From Phaeosaccion multiseriatum (lineage: Eukaryota; Ochrophyta, other classes): DNA of 64,000 nucleotides. The DNA is taken from NCBI GenBank assembly GCA_965112735.1, contig OZ218962.1, positions 930,001-994,000 of the forward strand, given 5' to 3'. Under the pieces are notes generated by a model. It had not been told where the DNA came from and searched no databases. It saw only the letters and a program-made list of their open reading frames with translations. A program made the position numbers and the translations under genes. How positions within the stretch are numbered: the first letter of the stretch is position 1; each line of letters begins with the position of its first letter. Of this stretch, positions 12,813 to 23,617 are shown in pieces.

Positions 12813-14718
12813 ATACACACAACCATTGGATATTCATTGGTTGCCACAGGAGGGAGGGAGGGAAGGGAGGGGAGAGGAGGAGAGGGGAGGGAGGGAGGGA
12901 GGGAGGGAGGAAGGGGAGCCATGCCATGCCATGCCATGCAAGACAAGCAGGCAGCACAAGCAGGTCAGGTAGGTCAGGTCGAGGTGGTGGTGGTTTGGCA
13001 AGAAGGATCCGGCCGGTGAAAACTGGATCGGATCGGTGAGAGCGAGCAACAGCCGTGGCCTGTGTTGGCGTGAAAGGGACGGGCATCGTGAATCTGCTGC
13101 AGAGCCCAAAGCAGGAAGGCTCCAACTTCACGTCCTCCTCCTGCTCGTCCTCGTCCTCCCCTTCCATCTCCCTCCCCCCCCCTCCCCCCTACCCCACTCC
13201 ACCAACCTGATTGATGAGCTTCATTTCCAATGCCTCCTTGGCGTCGTAAAACCGGCACAGAAACCAAATCTCGCGGGCCTTCTTCTGGCCAATGATCCTC
13301 GCCATGTGTGTACTGCCATAGCCGGCATCAAAGCTGCCTACACGCGGGCCCGTCTGTCCAAACACGGCATTATCTGCAGCGATGGTGAGGTCTGCTACCA
13401 TGTGAAGAATGTGTCCGCCTCCAATGGCATAACCGGCGACCATGGCGATGATAGGCTTGGGGCAGCGGCGCATTTGGATCTGCAGGTCCAACACACGGAG
13501 GCGAGGGACATCTTCGCTGCCGTCATCGTAGCCTCCCTCGCCGCGGACGACTTGGTCTCCTCCGCTGCAGAAGGCCTGGTTTTGTTTTGCGTTTTGTGGG
13601 GTTCAGTCAGTGAGGCGTTCGTATTGCAAATGCAGGGGACGGGACGGGACGGGACGGGAGGGGAGTGGAGGTGAGGGGAGGGGAGTGTTGTTGTGTGGCT
13701 GGGGGGGAAGGGATTCATAAGCGCAACGCAACATGGGTGGGTCCAAACGGATGGGTCTGGATCCCTCACTCAGTAACATAACCTCCATGCCTCCTTTGAT
13801 CCCATTGGGGGCGTCTTTTCTACGTCCTCTTCGTAAGGCCGGTCACCAAACACACCTGTGCTCTTCTACGCCATGTGAGCCCCCCGCCCCCGCCCCAAGC
13901 TCTCTCTCTCTCTCACACACCCTCTCCCTCTCTTCCACTCTCTCTCTCGCTCTCTCGCCCCACGCTTCGCATCGCACCGCACCTGCCCGCCTTCCCCTGT
14001 GAGGATGATGACGCCAACGCGAGCATCGTCCTGGGCCAGGTCCATTGCTTTGCGCATCTCGTTCACCGTGATCGGGCGGAAGGCGTTGTGCAGCTCCGGC
14101 CGATTGATAGCGATTCGAGCAGTCCCATCATCGTAGGCCACCTTTGCGCCGAAGAGGAAGAGAAGGGGATGCAGTGTTGTGCGGGCGGTGGGAGGGCACG
14201 CAAGACAGGGGATGAATACCCTCGCGGGTTGACCAAAATTATTTTGGTCCATGCTCCAGATACGTTTAGCAACAGCAGCAGCAACAACAACAACCACAAC
14301 CTACGACCCAGTTTCACCAGATACTTGCCTTGTATGTGATGTCCTCGAAACCTTGCTGGGCGGTCAAGTCCTGCCACTGGGCCGGGGAGTCAGAGACGGT
14401 GGCGTAGCCGTCACTGTGCTTCGTTGGAGACCGAAGCTGGGATATACGGACGGGGGTTGAGCGGAAGCATGCATGCAGTGAGAAAGAGCCTTCTTTCGGC
14501 AGGGTTTAATTATAGGAAGTAGGAAGATCATGACAATAAGAGATGAGGAGGGGAAGAATTTGTAAAGAGAGGAAAAGACGGTGGTTCCAAGGTGCACCCC
14601 CATGCGCTACGAATCCAGCTCCACGCACCCGCTTCCCGCCGTTGCCGGCGTCCCTACTACCCATAGAAAGCGCGAGCAAAGGAAGAGAGAGAAGAATAAA
14701 AACACCTTCAAGTGCCAT
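12504..14718 (-). CDS. MENB: 1,4-dihydroxy-2-naphthoyl-CoA synthase (naphthoate synthase)
   Basis: Crotonase-fold enzyme that closes the second ring of the naphthoquinone in phylloquinone/menaquinone synthesis, a plastid step in algae. Exons: 14718-14629, 14436-14329, 14141-13983, 13575-13207, 12755-12504 (326 codons with stop); phases agree. Core blocks are [96 protein letters not shown] and [14 protein letters not shown], all diagnostic of MenB rather than other crotonases. Exon 2 ends in AAG|GCAAGT, a GC-AG intron; the nearby GT would break the phase. Exon 1 is inferred: it encodes a hydrophobic leader ([13 protein letters not shown]) and joins in phase 0 at CGG|GTGCGT, fitting an ER signal before a transit region, but this start is the least certain part. 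Confidence 0.93.
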
Positions 14719-15815
14719 CTAATCACTAAAAGACTAAAAGTAACGGTGGTTGGCGCGCCGGCCGGTCGACCAGTAGCATCGAGGCGTTAGCTGACGCCGG
14801 CGGTAGCAAGGAGAAGGTCGGCTGGCATGTCAGGGGTCGAGTCTCTGGGCGGTGAGCCACCCCAAGTGGACAAACTTTAATGACAGATAGGCCGAATGCT
14901 TCATGCTTCATGCCGCTCAGTCCCTCCACGTAACAGCTCCACCCTGTCCTCCATGCCATATCTTAGGACTATATATCGTGTGCGCTTCGTCTCTCCCTCT
15001 ACCATTCCCTTTAATCCACTTAAAGCTTCGGCCCCATGCACGCCTAGCGGCCTAGGCCTATTTGGGAAAATTGCCCGGCCTAGCGAGGGCCGTAGGCTCT
15101 CGGCCTATTTTTATGCCGCCGCCTAGGCGGCCTAAGCGGGGCGGAGGCCCGCGCGGCCTAGGGCAGACGCCAGCCAACTAGGCGGACGGTGGGAGTGCCC
15201 AGAGTGCAAAGAGTAGTCAGTTTCATTGCATGGGATTGGAGGTGAGGAGTAGACTTCGTTCGTGTTGTCTCTTCCGCCTCGCTGGCCCTACGAGGAGTGC
15301 AGACCTACAGCTAGTGTGCTGCTACCCACTGGCTGTCGACCCCTGATACACTATCGCCACATTCTCGATAGCGCGCTATCGGGCCGGCGATAGCGGATAG
15401 CGCGCCGCCTGGCGGATAGCACGCCCCAACAACCCCCCCCCCCCCCAAAGCCGGCTGGCGCCGGCGATAGCGGATAGCGGATAGTGTATCAGGGGTCGAT
15501 GGCTGGGCGGCACACGCACGCGCCCACGGCCAGGTATTCGGGCACGCTCCTCCCAGGGGGGCGTAGGACAATTTGAATTTTGTTTTTTTCGTTCTACTGT
15601 ATGCTGACAGCCCGTGGCGTTATTCGACAGACAACACGCGCCCTTCCTTATGTGAATACCTGATCGACCCTTCTTGTCCTTTACGCAACAGGCTCTCACT
15701 CTCCTTCCTAGTGGAGGTGAACGCTTGTCTCTCTTGCCCCCCACTTTCCGCTCCTGGTCGTTCCTTTCTCTATTTCAAGCGGGCCAAACTGCAAACAGGC
15801 AGACGTTAGTGCACA
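14719..15815. other. Divergent MenB/RSH spacer rich in repeats
   Basis: No coding region is supported. 14737-14850 carries GGTCGACC and ends in TGTCAGGGGTCGA, the terminal word of the 15.3-kb element, so it may be a decayed relative. 15043-15190 is dense in CCTAGG, GGCCTA and GCCTAGGC palindromes around short AT-rich stretches, like a decayed element with subterminal repeats. The intact MITE-like copy is at 15336-15499. The sequence from 15500 to 15815 should hold the RSH promoter. Confidence 0.5.
15336..15499. mobile_element. GC-rich MITE-like element, copy 2, with target duplication
   Basis: It starts TCGACCCCTGATACACTATC and ends with the exact inverse (GATAGTGTATCAGGGGTCGA), so the terminal inverted repeat is at least 20 bp. 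TGGCTG flanks both sides (15330-15335 and 15500-15505 within one base), as a 6-bp target-site duplication. At about 164 bp it is non-autonomous; no transposase is seen in the window. Confidence 0.8.
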
Positions 15816-18116
15816 ATGTTCGCAGTGGGCAGCCTGCTTGCGCTGATTGCGTTGGCCATCTGCTTTCTCGTTGCGGGCGGTCTTGAGTTGGGGGGACGTG
15901 TAGCGGCAGTGGCAGTGAAGGAGGCGCCGAAAGGGAGCAGCAACACAGCGGGTCAAAAAGTAAGCACGCCAGCAACTGTGCGCCCAACCCATCTCTGCAG
16001 GCCCTTGTTGCATGTACAGCTGGGCACTGAGATCACTTCGCTGAGAAGCGGAGGGCTGCACCAGCAGGAGGAGCAGGAGGAGCACGTGTCCTCATGGACT
16101 GCCCCCCGTACCCGCCGGGCCAAGAGAGTCCTCCTCAAATCGCAGATGGTCAAAGGCTTGCCCACATTGCGCCGTCTTGCCGACAGAGAGCGCAGGCAGC
16201 ACAGGAACAAGAGCAGCAGCAGCAGCAGTAGTAGTAATAGCAGCGGCAGTAGTGACAGCAGCAGCTGTAGTAGCGCGAGGAAAGAAGCGCTGGAGGCGTT
16301 GAACGTTCTTTCGGAGAGGCTGACGGAGGGCCTCTCTTACCTCGGCCCGGAGGACTTGGAGGAGCTGCAGATGGCCCTGCAGGCCGTTGCGGCCTGCCAC
16401 ACAAATCGACTCGGCTTCGTTGCTGGGATGGAGAAGGTGAAGGAAGACGCGGAGGTGTGCCTCATTCTGGGCTTGCTGGAGATGGACACGGACACGCTTC
16501 TTGCGGCGTTGCTAAACCGCACCAACTTGGGCGACGAGGTGGAGAAAGAGCGCTCGACCGCCAAGCCTCAGGGCTTCGGCGTGCCGCTGCTGACGAGCGA
16601 GATGAAGGCCCTCTTCGGGGAGCCGGTGACGGAGCTGGTGCAGAGCTACAAGCGAGTGAGATTCATTGAAGGGCTGGCCAAGGACTACCTGACGAACCAC
16701 AAACCCGCCAGCCTGACCACCAAGCTGGACCACCAGTCCATGCAGGAGCAGCTCGATCACCTCCGCAACCTCATCCTCAGTGAGGTGGAGGACTGCCGCG
16801 TGTTGATTCTCCGAGTCGCCACTCATTTGCAGCGACTCCGCAGCGTGACGGATACCGACGGTCGAGTGGATCCGGTGAAGCGGAGTAGGGCTGACGAGCT
16901 GGCCAACGATGCTTTTCAGGTGCGTGCGCGTGGTCGCTTGTAAGTCTTTTATTTTATTTGACTGGCTTGCTCCTCCTTTCTTCGTTTGGGTTGGTTTGGC
17001 CGCTTCTAAAGAACAATTTTTTTTCAACCCCAAGGAACAATGAACGCAACAGCTGACAAGTTGCCCTCCCCCTCCCCCCTTCATGCTGCTCATCACCAGG
17101 TGCACGGACCCCTTGCTCACCGCCTCGGCATTCACTCCATCAGCAGCGAACTCGAGAACCTCGCTTTCCGACAGCTCCACCCCGCCGACTTTGCTGAAGT
17201 CACTCGCCAAATGCAGGAGAATGACCAACTCTTTGACCACATGCTGGACACGGTGGGCTCGGACCTGATTGCAGAGCTGGAGGAGAACCACGGCTTCCTT
17301 AGAGACATTGAGACGGTGTCGTTGGCAGGCCGTACCAAGGAGCCTTACAGCATGTGGCGAAAGATGCAAAAGAGGGGGTGTGGAGTGGCGGATATATTGG
17401 ATGCTGTGGCGTTGCGTGTCGTGCTCAAGGCCCGGAGGAAGGAGGGCGATCGCCAGCCTGATTACTCGGCCAGGAGCGCTCGCTTGTGCTACGAAGTCAT
17501 GGAGATTGTCAAGCAGCGGTGGAGTGTCTTGCCCCAGGCCACCAAGGACTATGTCACCAATCCCAAGCCCAATGGATACCAAAGCCTGCACACCACGGCC
17601 ATTATGGAGGCGGACGGCGGAGAGGGGTCGGACCAGTTGCTGCTGCTTCCGTTTGAGGTGCAAGTACGTTCGTTCGAGATGCATCAGCAAGCGGAGTACG
17701 GCAAGGCGGCGCACTGGGCCTACAAGGGACAGGGATCCACGAGTGTCTTGACCGACGGCAGCAGCAGTGAGAGAGGGAGGAGCTCTTCCCAGGGTAACAG
17801 TCTCAGGGGTGACAGGAGCAGAGGAAGTGGGAGCAGTGAACAATTGCCCCAGCTATTCCGCAACGGACTGGAGTTTACCAACTGGCTTCACGACGAGTTG
17901 CAGTTACAGAAAGTGTACATCTTCGGTCCGGACGGCCTCATTTGGGACCTCAAGGCGGGTGTGAGGGCGGCGGACTTTCTGCAACACATGTACATTAGAG
18001 AGTTCTACACCAATCAGCGGGCGCTGAGCGTGGGGCAGAGGCAAGTCAATGTCAATGGGTTGGTGGTACCCAAGGACTACAAGCTGAACAACGGCGATGT
18101 GGTGATGATGGAGTGA
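15816..18116 (+). CDS. RSH: RelA/SpoT homologue, (p)ppGpp synthetase with degenerate HD region
   Basis: Makes the alarmone (p)ppGpp from GTP/GDP and ATP; in algae these enzymes act in plastids. Two exons, 15816-16919 and 17100-18116 (707 codons with stop), join in phase 0 (FQ|VHGPLAHRLGI). Residues 1-30 are strongly hydrophobic (LLALIALAICFLVAGG), a likely signal peptide. Residues 60-160 are Ser/Arg-rich. Residues 160-365 align with the N-terminal hydrolase region, but the ALLHD-type motif reads LLAALLNRTN, so the metal-binding His-Asp pair is not seen. The synthetase core is intact: GRTKEPYSMWRKM (about 445), DAVALRVV, KPNGYQSLHT (about 524), FEVQVRSFEMH and AEYGKAAHWAYK. The C terminus (VYIFGPDG...NGLVVPKDYKLNNGDVV) looks TGS-like. 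It is probably a synthetase-only enzyme. Confidence 0.92.
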
Positions 18117-18866
18117 AGATGTGGTGGTGTTGTTGCTGTTGTTGCTGTTGTTTGTGATGAGAGTGTAAAGGTACCAAAGGACAAAAGTGTGGGGGTGTGC
18201 GTGGTGAGGAGAGGATGTAAATAGGAGAGAGAGGGAGGGGGGGAGACGTGTTTCTATGTCGTGCCGAAGCACGCGTGGGCGTGCGGGGGGGCGCAGGGGG
18301 GGGAGGGAGGGAGGGGGGGTTGAGTCGTTGCATAAAATGTGTGTTGTTTTGTGATCATGTGTGCGTGTTTTGTACAATTATAATGAGGCATGAATAATGC
18401 ATGTAATTACGTGGGGTGGAGGGGGTGAGGGGTTGGGGGGGAGACTAAGTACTTGTCGGGAAAGGAAGGAAGGAAGGAAGTGAGGGTAACGATCAGGGTA
18501 CAGTTGTACTCATGCCTGTTGTTTGTATGTACATAGCCAAAAATCAAGTGTGAAGCTTTTAATTAAAAAAAAAAAAGTATGCTTTGGCCAAAAAAGAAAT
18601 TGTTGTCGAGGGCAGCCATCTCCGTCAACAACACCTCAAGTGATGATGCCCAAGTGGGAGGAGGAGAGGCAATCAAAGGCCAGCGTAAAAGGGTGTCATG
18701 TATATTATTTTTAAAATTAAAATCACATATTGCACACCGTCTGGTCTTGTCATTAAGCAAAGCACCTCCAGGGCCACAACCCAATCGATTCTTGGAGCCG
18801 GCCGAGTAGGCCTGCGCTAAGCACCAAGACCACCACATCAGCAGCGACGCCCCCCTTGCCTCTCGT

Positions 18867-18868
<2 letters not shown>

Positions 18869-18909
<41 letters not shown>
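18869..18909. repeat. (CAG)n microsatellite
   Basis: An uninterrupted run of about 13 CAG units, not in a supported coding frame. Confidence 0.95.
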
Positions 18910-18911
<2 letters not shown>

Positions 18912-18998
18912 GTGTGTGCATGTATGTGCTCATGTGCGTCGGCTTGGTGCTGCGGTTGTTGGAGGAGGGGGTTGGGGCCCTCCTCCTGTGGTGGAGCT

Positions 18999-19141
18999 GG
19001 GACGGGCTCAATTACGTAATTATTAGGTAGGTGGAAAGCTCCCTTACCATTATTAAGGAAGCTTCCCACTTCGTCTTTACGGGTTCCAGACAAAAAGATC
19101 CATCACCCCCTACCTAACAACTACGTAATTGAGCCCGTCCC
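18999..19141. mobile_element. 143-bp MITE-like element with long terminal inverted repeats
   Basis: The left end GGGACGGGCTCAATTACGTA is mirrored by TACGTAATTGAGCCCGTCCC at the right end. The pairing extends through TTRGGTAGG for about 33 bases with few mismatches, leaving an internal part of some 70 bp. No clear target-site duplication is visible (flanks GGAGCT and ATATCC). No coding capacity. Confidence 0.75.
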
Positions 19142-20441
19142 ATATCCACCACACTCCCCACCGTAGTCCTGTTGCTCTGTCCGGTACTCTCCGGCGCGGA
19201 AGAGGTGGCCACGCCCACATATGGGGGCCAACATGTGCGGCTCGATACTGACACGAAGAAGCTCGATACTGACAAAAGGTAAAAGATGTGGAGCCTTCGA
19301 AAGGGACTCAAGCCTCTAGCCTCCAGCTCTTCCCGTTGACTTCCTTCTGGTGACCCACTGAATCAGTGGGCGGGTGAGCCCCCTCCTCATCTCCGGCGCA
19401 CGCTACACCACAAGCCTTAAGCCCCTGCCGCGCCATTCCCTGCTCCCTGTCCTACCCTGCCCCTTTTCCACTCAAGAGCAAGAGCGCCTTTCGGTTACAT
19501 GTTGGCTCTGAGCAGTGCAGTTGTCGTCTTGCCCCACTGGCCAGTGCCCCATTGGCCAGCCGTCGTCAAGGCGAAGCGCTTGCCCCTCCTCCCTCTCTTC
19601 CTTGCCACGCACACCCGCTTTTCCACTTGGCTTTTCGGACACCCCAGCTCTGATCTTTAGTCGTCCTACCCCATCCCACCCTCGTCGCACCGGCCAACGC
19701 CCCATGCAATTCAAACATGTCTGCACCCCAGCGATCGATACGCAGACATTGAAATTCCTTCCGGGTCACGCCCAAGTCCGCTGGTGCGAGTGGTGCAAGG
19801 GTACAGTTACAGAAAAAGACTCGGATGTTGTTGTCGCGGGGATGAACAGTCGAGCGTAGGCTGGCGGTGTGTGTCGATATCCTCCCTCGCTGGTGCTCCG
19901 CTCAGTCAGTCAGCACTCCTGCGAAAGATGGCAAGGAAAGGCAAGTGTGATGTCCCACTTCCCCTCTCGCTCGCCCACACACTCGGGTGTTCGCACCCCT
20001 TTCTCCCTAACGAGGCGGGTGAGGGTGTTGGAGGGCTTGCCAACGGAGAAACAGACTCAGAGCTGCCACTGCCCCTCCCCCCCACCAGCCCTTTGTGTCC
20101 CCAACGCACTAGCATAGTGTCATTCCCCTCCCGAGAGCTTCCCCCTCTCCCGAGAAGGAAGCTCGAATCCAATCCAGTAGGTGCTATGCCGCTCGGCTCG
20201 TGGGCTGCTCTCTCTAGTTGGTCGTGAAAGCTTACTCAGGGACGGCGAGTTGATAGCACGACCACATGCCCTCTGCTCGCATGCATAGGAGCAGGCCGCA
20301 GCAGGAAGAGACCCCTTCTTTCTTTCCCCGACGTAGCAAAAAGACTCTTGAGGCGGCTCTGAAGCCTCTCCGCTCTCCCCTCCCTCAATCCACTTGCTCC
20401 TCAAAGCCGGTGGCGCGACAAATGTGAGCTGCTTTGCGCGT

Positions 20442-21245
20442 TCAGACGTCGTCGAGATTGAGCTGTAAAGCATCCTTATCAACATAGTCTTGCCCAAGCG
20501 TGCGGCAAATGCCCACATCGGGTACAAGGGGCATAGTGAGGAGGGCCACAAAGCCGCACCTGGCCTTGAACAGCACCACCACTTCCTTCGTAACATCAAT
20601 CTCCTCAATAGCTTTCTCCAGTGGAGGCCGCATGGTGCCGAGCTCAAAGTCGTCTTGCATAACTGCATCAATGTATTCCCCCATTGTGAGGTAGTGCATG
20701 AGAATGGACCTCGAGAGAGGCTGCCCCGCGCTGTTGACGGGGGCGAAGTAGTGGAGCTCCAGCACGGAGTTGGGAGACTGCACAAAGACAAAGCCGGGGC
20801 CTTGCACCCCTTCGTGCGCGACGCCAAAGGGACACAGGTAGAGGCGCACCTTTGTGAGTATGCGAGCCACGGCGGCGCGCCGGTCAACTGCCTCGCCGGC
20901 GGCCAGGGCCTTGAGCTGCTGGCACATGTACTTGTGCCCCCCCTTCTTCCAGTCCTTCACCTGGCAGTCGCGAGAGCAGTACTTGGAGCCGCACTTGGCG
21001 CACGCCAGGAGGGTGGTACTTGCGATGCTTTCGTGCTTGGGGCAGGAGCCGAGCTGGCACTTGGCCGTCGTCATGCCCGGAGGGGGCCGAGCCACTGCCC
21101 GCCCACCCGACAGCTCGTACATGAGATCCACCTCATAGCGAAAGGTCAGGCCGAGCTCCACCTGGTCTAGTGAGCTGAGCACCTTCAGCCCCTTCCGGAG
21201 ACGATCCTCGTCCACGACTTCCCCTCCCCCTGTTTCGTCTGCCAT
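20442..21245 (-). CDS. MYND-type zinc-finger protein
   Basis: Single-exon gene of 267 residues; function not recognised beyond the MYND domain. The zinc ligands are visible at residues about 68-108: CQLGSC, LACAKCGSKYCSRDCQ, then the DW core and HKYMC. MYND fingers bind proline-rich peptides and recruit partners. The flanks (KVLSSLDQVELGLTFRYEVD before; KVRLYLCPFGV, SPNSVLELHYFAPV and LVPDVGICRTLGQDYV after) look like folded sequence but match no family I can name. There is no SET domain, which separates it from SMYD methyltransferases. The first ATG in frame is at 21245; the frame is open slightly upstream but without another ATG. Confidence 0.85.
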   Translation of the reverse strand: MADETGGGEVVDEDRLRKGLKVLSSLDQVELGLTFRYEVDLMYELSGGRAVARPPPGMTTAKCQLGSCPKHESIASTTLLACAKCGSKYCSRDCQVKDWKKGGHKYMCQQLKALAAGEAVDRRAAVARILTKVRLYLCPFGVAHEGVQGPGFVFVQSPNSVLELHYFAPVNSAGQPLSRSILMHYLTMGEYIDAVMQDDFELGTMRPPLEKAIEEIDVTKEVVVLFKARCGFVALLTMPLVPDVGICRTLGQDYVDKDALQLNLDDV

Positions 21246-22858
21246 GTCTGCTGCTTCTACTTCCTCTGCGTCTCGCACAGCCTCACTCCAAAGCCTTATT
21301 CTCTCTCGGTCGCATCCTCAGCCCCTCTCTGAATTTGAGTTTGATTTTCCAAGACAGACCGGGAATCGAACCCCGGGAAGTTCCGAGTTTCTGGCAAGCC
21401 AAACGCGACGACCTTGTGATTCTTGTACCACCAAGAGCAGTAGTATGCCTTAACGCGTGGGGGATGGTCTGTGACTGAGAGTTTCCAGAAAGCGGAACTC
21501 GACGACTTGTGATTCTTGTACCACCAACATTGGAAAAAACTTCTCCACCTTCCCTCCCCTCCCTCTCCTCTTTCTACTCCCTCCACGGTACCAGCAAGCC
21601 AGACTTACTTTCACTGCTCGACGCACGGTCCTTCGCCACCAAGATTTAAAAAAAAAAAAATCAGCTACGAGGGGGTGGCATGGGGGTGGCATCGGGGCGG
21701 CCACCGGGCTGATAGGGCGATTTTGTAAAGTGACGATACAAGGTCGTCCCGACCAACGTAAGGTCGTTCAATCAGTTTTTCAAAGTGGAACGCGACGTTT
21801 TGTGATTTTGTACCACCAAATCAATATCATACAGTTCATCTCAGCCTATACCAATAATAAACTCAGCGCAGGAGGGTAGGAAGGAACGAAAAGTCTTGTG
21901 CTTCGCCCTTGCTATCTTCTTGTCCTCATTCCTTCTCCCCCTCCCTCCCACCTTTCATCCCCTACTCGATCTGCTTCCTCACGTTTTATGCACCGATTTG
22001 ACGCAAACAGACGGGCAGCCGGCCGAGTGGGAAGCAGAGACGATGGAGGTGTGGTGTCATGGAGATTGCCACAAGACCCTGAGCGTGAGTAGCGGACTGG
22101 ATCGAGCTTGAGGGACCGTAGGGAAGGCAGCAGGTGGAGCGCCGTCGCTGTCTGTCATCTCCCTCCCCCTCTTCATCTCTTCAGTCCTCCCTCCCAGTGC
22201 CCCCCCTTTATCTCTCGATCGCTCTCTCTCTCTCCCCTCTCTCTTTCCCGTTCATCACTCTTCCTCGTCTCCCCTCACCCCTTCCACCCACTCCCCTCTC
22301 CTCTCACTCACTTTCTCTTTCTCTTTCTTTGTTTCTTTTCTGTCTTTCACGCACTCTCACTCTCTCCATCTCTTTCGCTCTCTCATACATACTCTCTCAC
22401 TCATTCTCTCCCCCCCCCCACCCTCTCTCTCTCCCTCTCTCTTGCTCTCTCCCCCTTTCTATTTCTCTCCATCTCCCCGTCGTCTGTATCTCTCTCCCCC
22501 CCTCCTCCCGTCCACCCAGGCCCTCCCCAGATGCGCACGTATGCACCACAAGGTGAGTAGCTTGTGTCAGGACAGGGGGTGGGTGAGTGCAGGGTGTCAG
22601 GACAGGTGTCAGGACAGAGGGCGTGCAAAGAGTGGAAGATTTGCGGTGCAGCAATCGTGGCATTGGACTCTGCGAAGTAATGCAGCCGGGCGGACACACG
22701 TTTGCCTGACTATCCGACTCATCTGTTGATTCTCATCAAGTTCAATGCACGGAAATAGAGGGGAGGACTGAGTGTTCCCACCTCAAGTGTCCTCCCAAGA
22801 GCTACACAAAATATCTCTAGTCTTTATTTCGCAAGCAGCTATATATGTTGTCCCTCCT
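21246..22858. other. Spacer between MYND start and the IQ-gene stop
   Basis: No coding region is supported. 21340-21820 holds the tRNA-like repeat cluster. 22190-22520 is a CT-rich, CTCT/CCCT-type stretch. 22566-22620 has three spaced copies of GTGTCAGGACAG, a variant of the minisatellite word seen in the dynein introns. Confidence 0.6.
21345..21820 (-). repeat. tRNA-like/SINE-like repeat cluster
   Basis: On the minus strand, three units begin GGTGGTACAAGAATCACAAG or a close variant (about 21434-21405, 21527-21505 and 21820-21790), each followed by GTCGYGTT and CAGAAACT-like sequence. The first unit runs into CCGGGGTTCGATTCCCGG (21361-21380), which has the TTCGATT loop of a tRNA T-arm/B-box. 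The T-stem has a mismatch and no full cloverleaf can be drawn, so this looks like a tRNA-derived repeat rather than a working tRNA. Confidence 0.5.
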
Positions 22859-23523
22859 TCACATGCCTCCAAAGAGGAGCGGTTTGAGTCTTTTATCAAG
22901 ACTCAGCTCCCACTGCCCTCCTGCCGAGCCCCCGCTGCCCCTCTTGAGCGTGAGGCGCTGACACAGCATGACTATCGTCCGCAGCACCACCCCCTCCCCC
23001 TCCTCCGTCAGCAGGTGCTCCTTCTGATTGACCTGGTCCATCAGGTCGACCGGCAGGGTGTGAAGCACACTCGTCAGGCAAGTGTCTTGGTTATATGCCT
23101 CCCACACCAAGCCCTGGTGTGGCTTCTCCCCCACTCGCTTGGTGAGCACGGTGAGCAGCACTTGCATACCGCCGATCTTCATGCCTCTGTGCAGCACCAC
23201 CTCTCCGGCAGTATCTCCAGATACAAACACCAAGGGCTGTGGGGGTTGGATAGCAGGGCATTGACAGTGCATCGACAGTGCAAGGGCAGGACATGGGCAC
23301 ACAGAAGGGGAAGGGAGGGAATGGAATGGATGGGCAGACGGGCACTGAATGGTGAGCACAGAGAACAGAAAGTGGGCGGCGATGGAGGCAAGTCCCTCCC
23401 GCCCCCCAGGCCCCTCGGGAGTTAAAGAACAATAATAGGACAAATCCCCTTCAATCCCCTTCTGCGCAACCAAACCAAGTAGTACCAATGGCACGAGCTG
23501 AGTAGTTAGTACAACAACAACAT

Positions 23524-23617
<94 letters not shown>

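Larger units (their letters stand above)
18117..20441. other. 2.3-kb spacer between RSH and MYND genes (convergent)
   Basis: No gene could be supported on either strand. Contents: G-rich and GGGA-rich sequence at 18215-18330 and GGAA repeats near 18460; a (CAG)n run of about 13 units at 18869-18909; the inverted-repeat element at 18999-19141; then ordinary mixed sequence to 20441 without conserved reading frames. Confidence 0.6.

Noticed and set aside
19500-20230. Coding region on the plus strand in the RSH-MYND spacer
   Set aside because: The open frames overlap in all directions, lack conserved blocks and have no supporting splice pattern.
21361-21440. A functional tRNA gene
   Set aside because: Only the T-arm is convincing, its stem has a mismatch, and no matching acceptor or D-arm could be drawn.
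21896-22560. Short plus-strand exons such as MEVWCHGDCHKTLS followed by a donor-like GTGAGT
   Set aside because: Too short, with no conserved continuation and a CT-rich filler between; kept as spacer.
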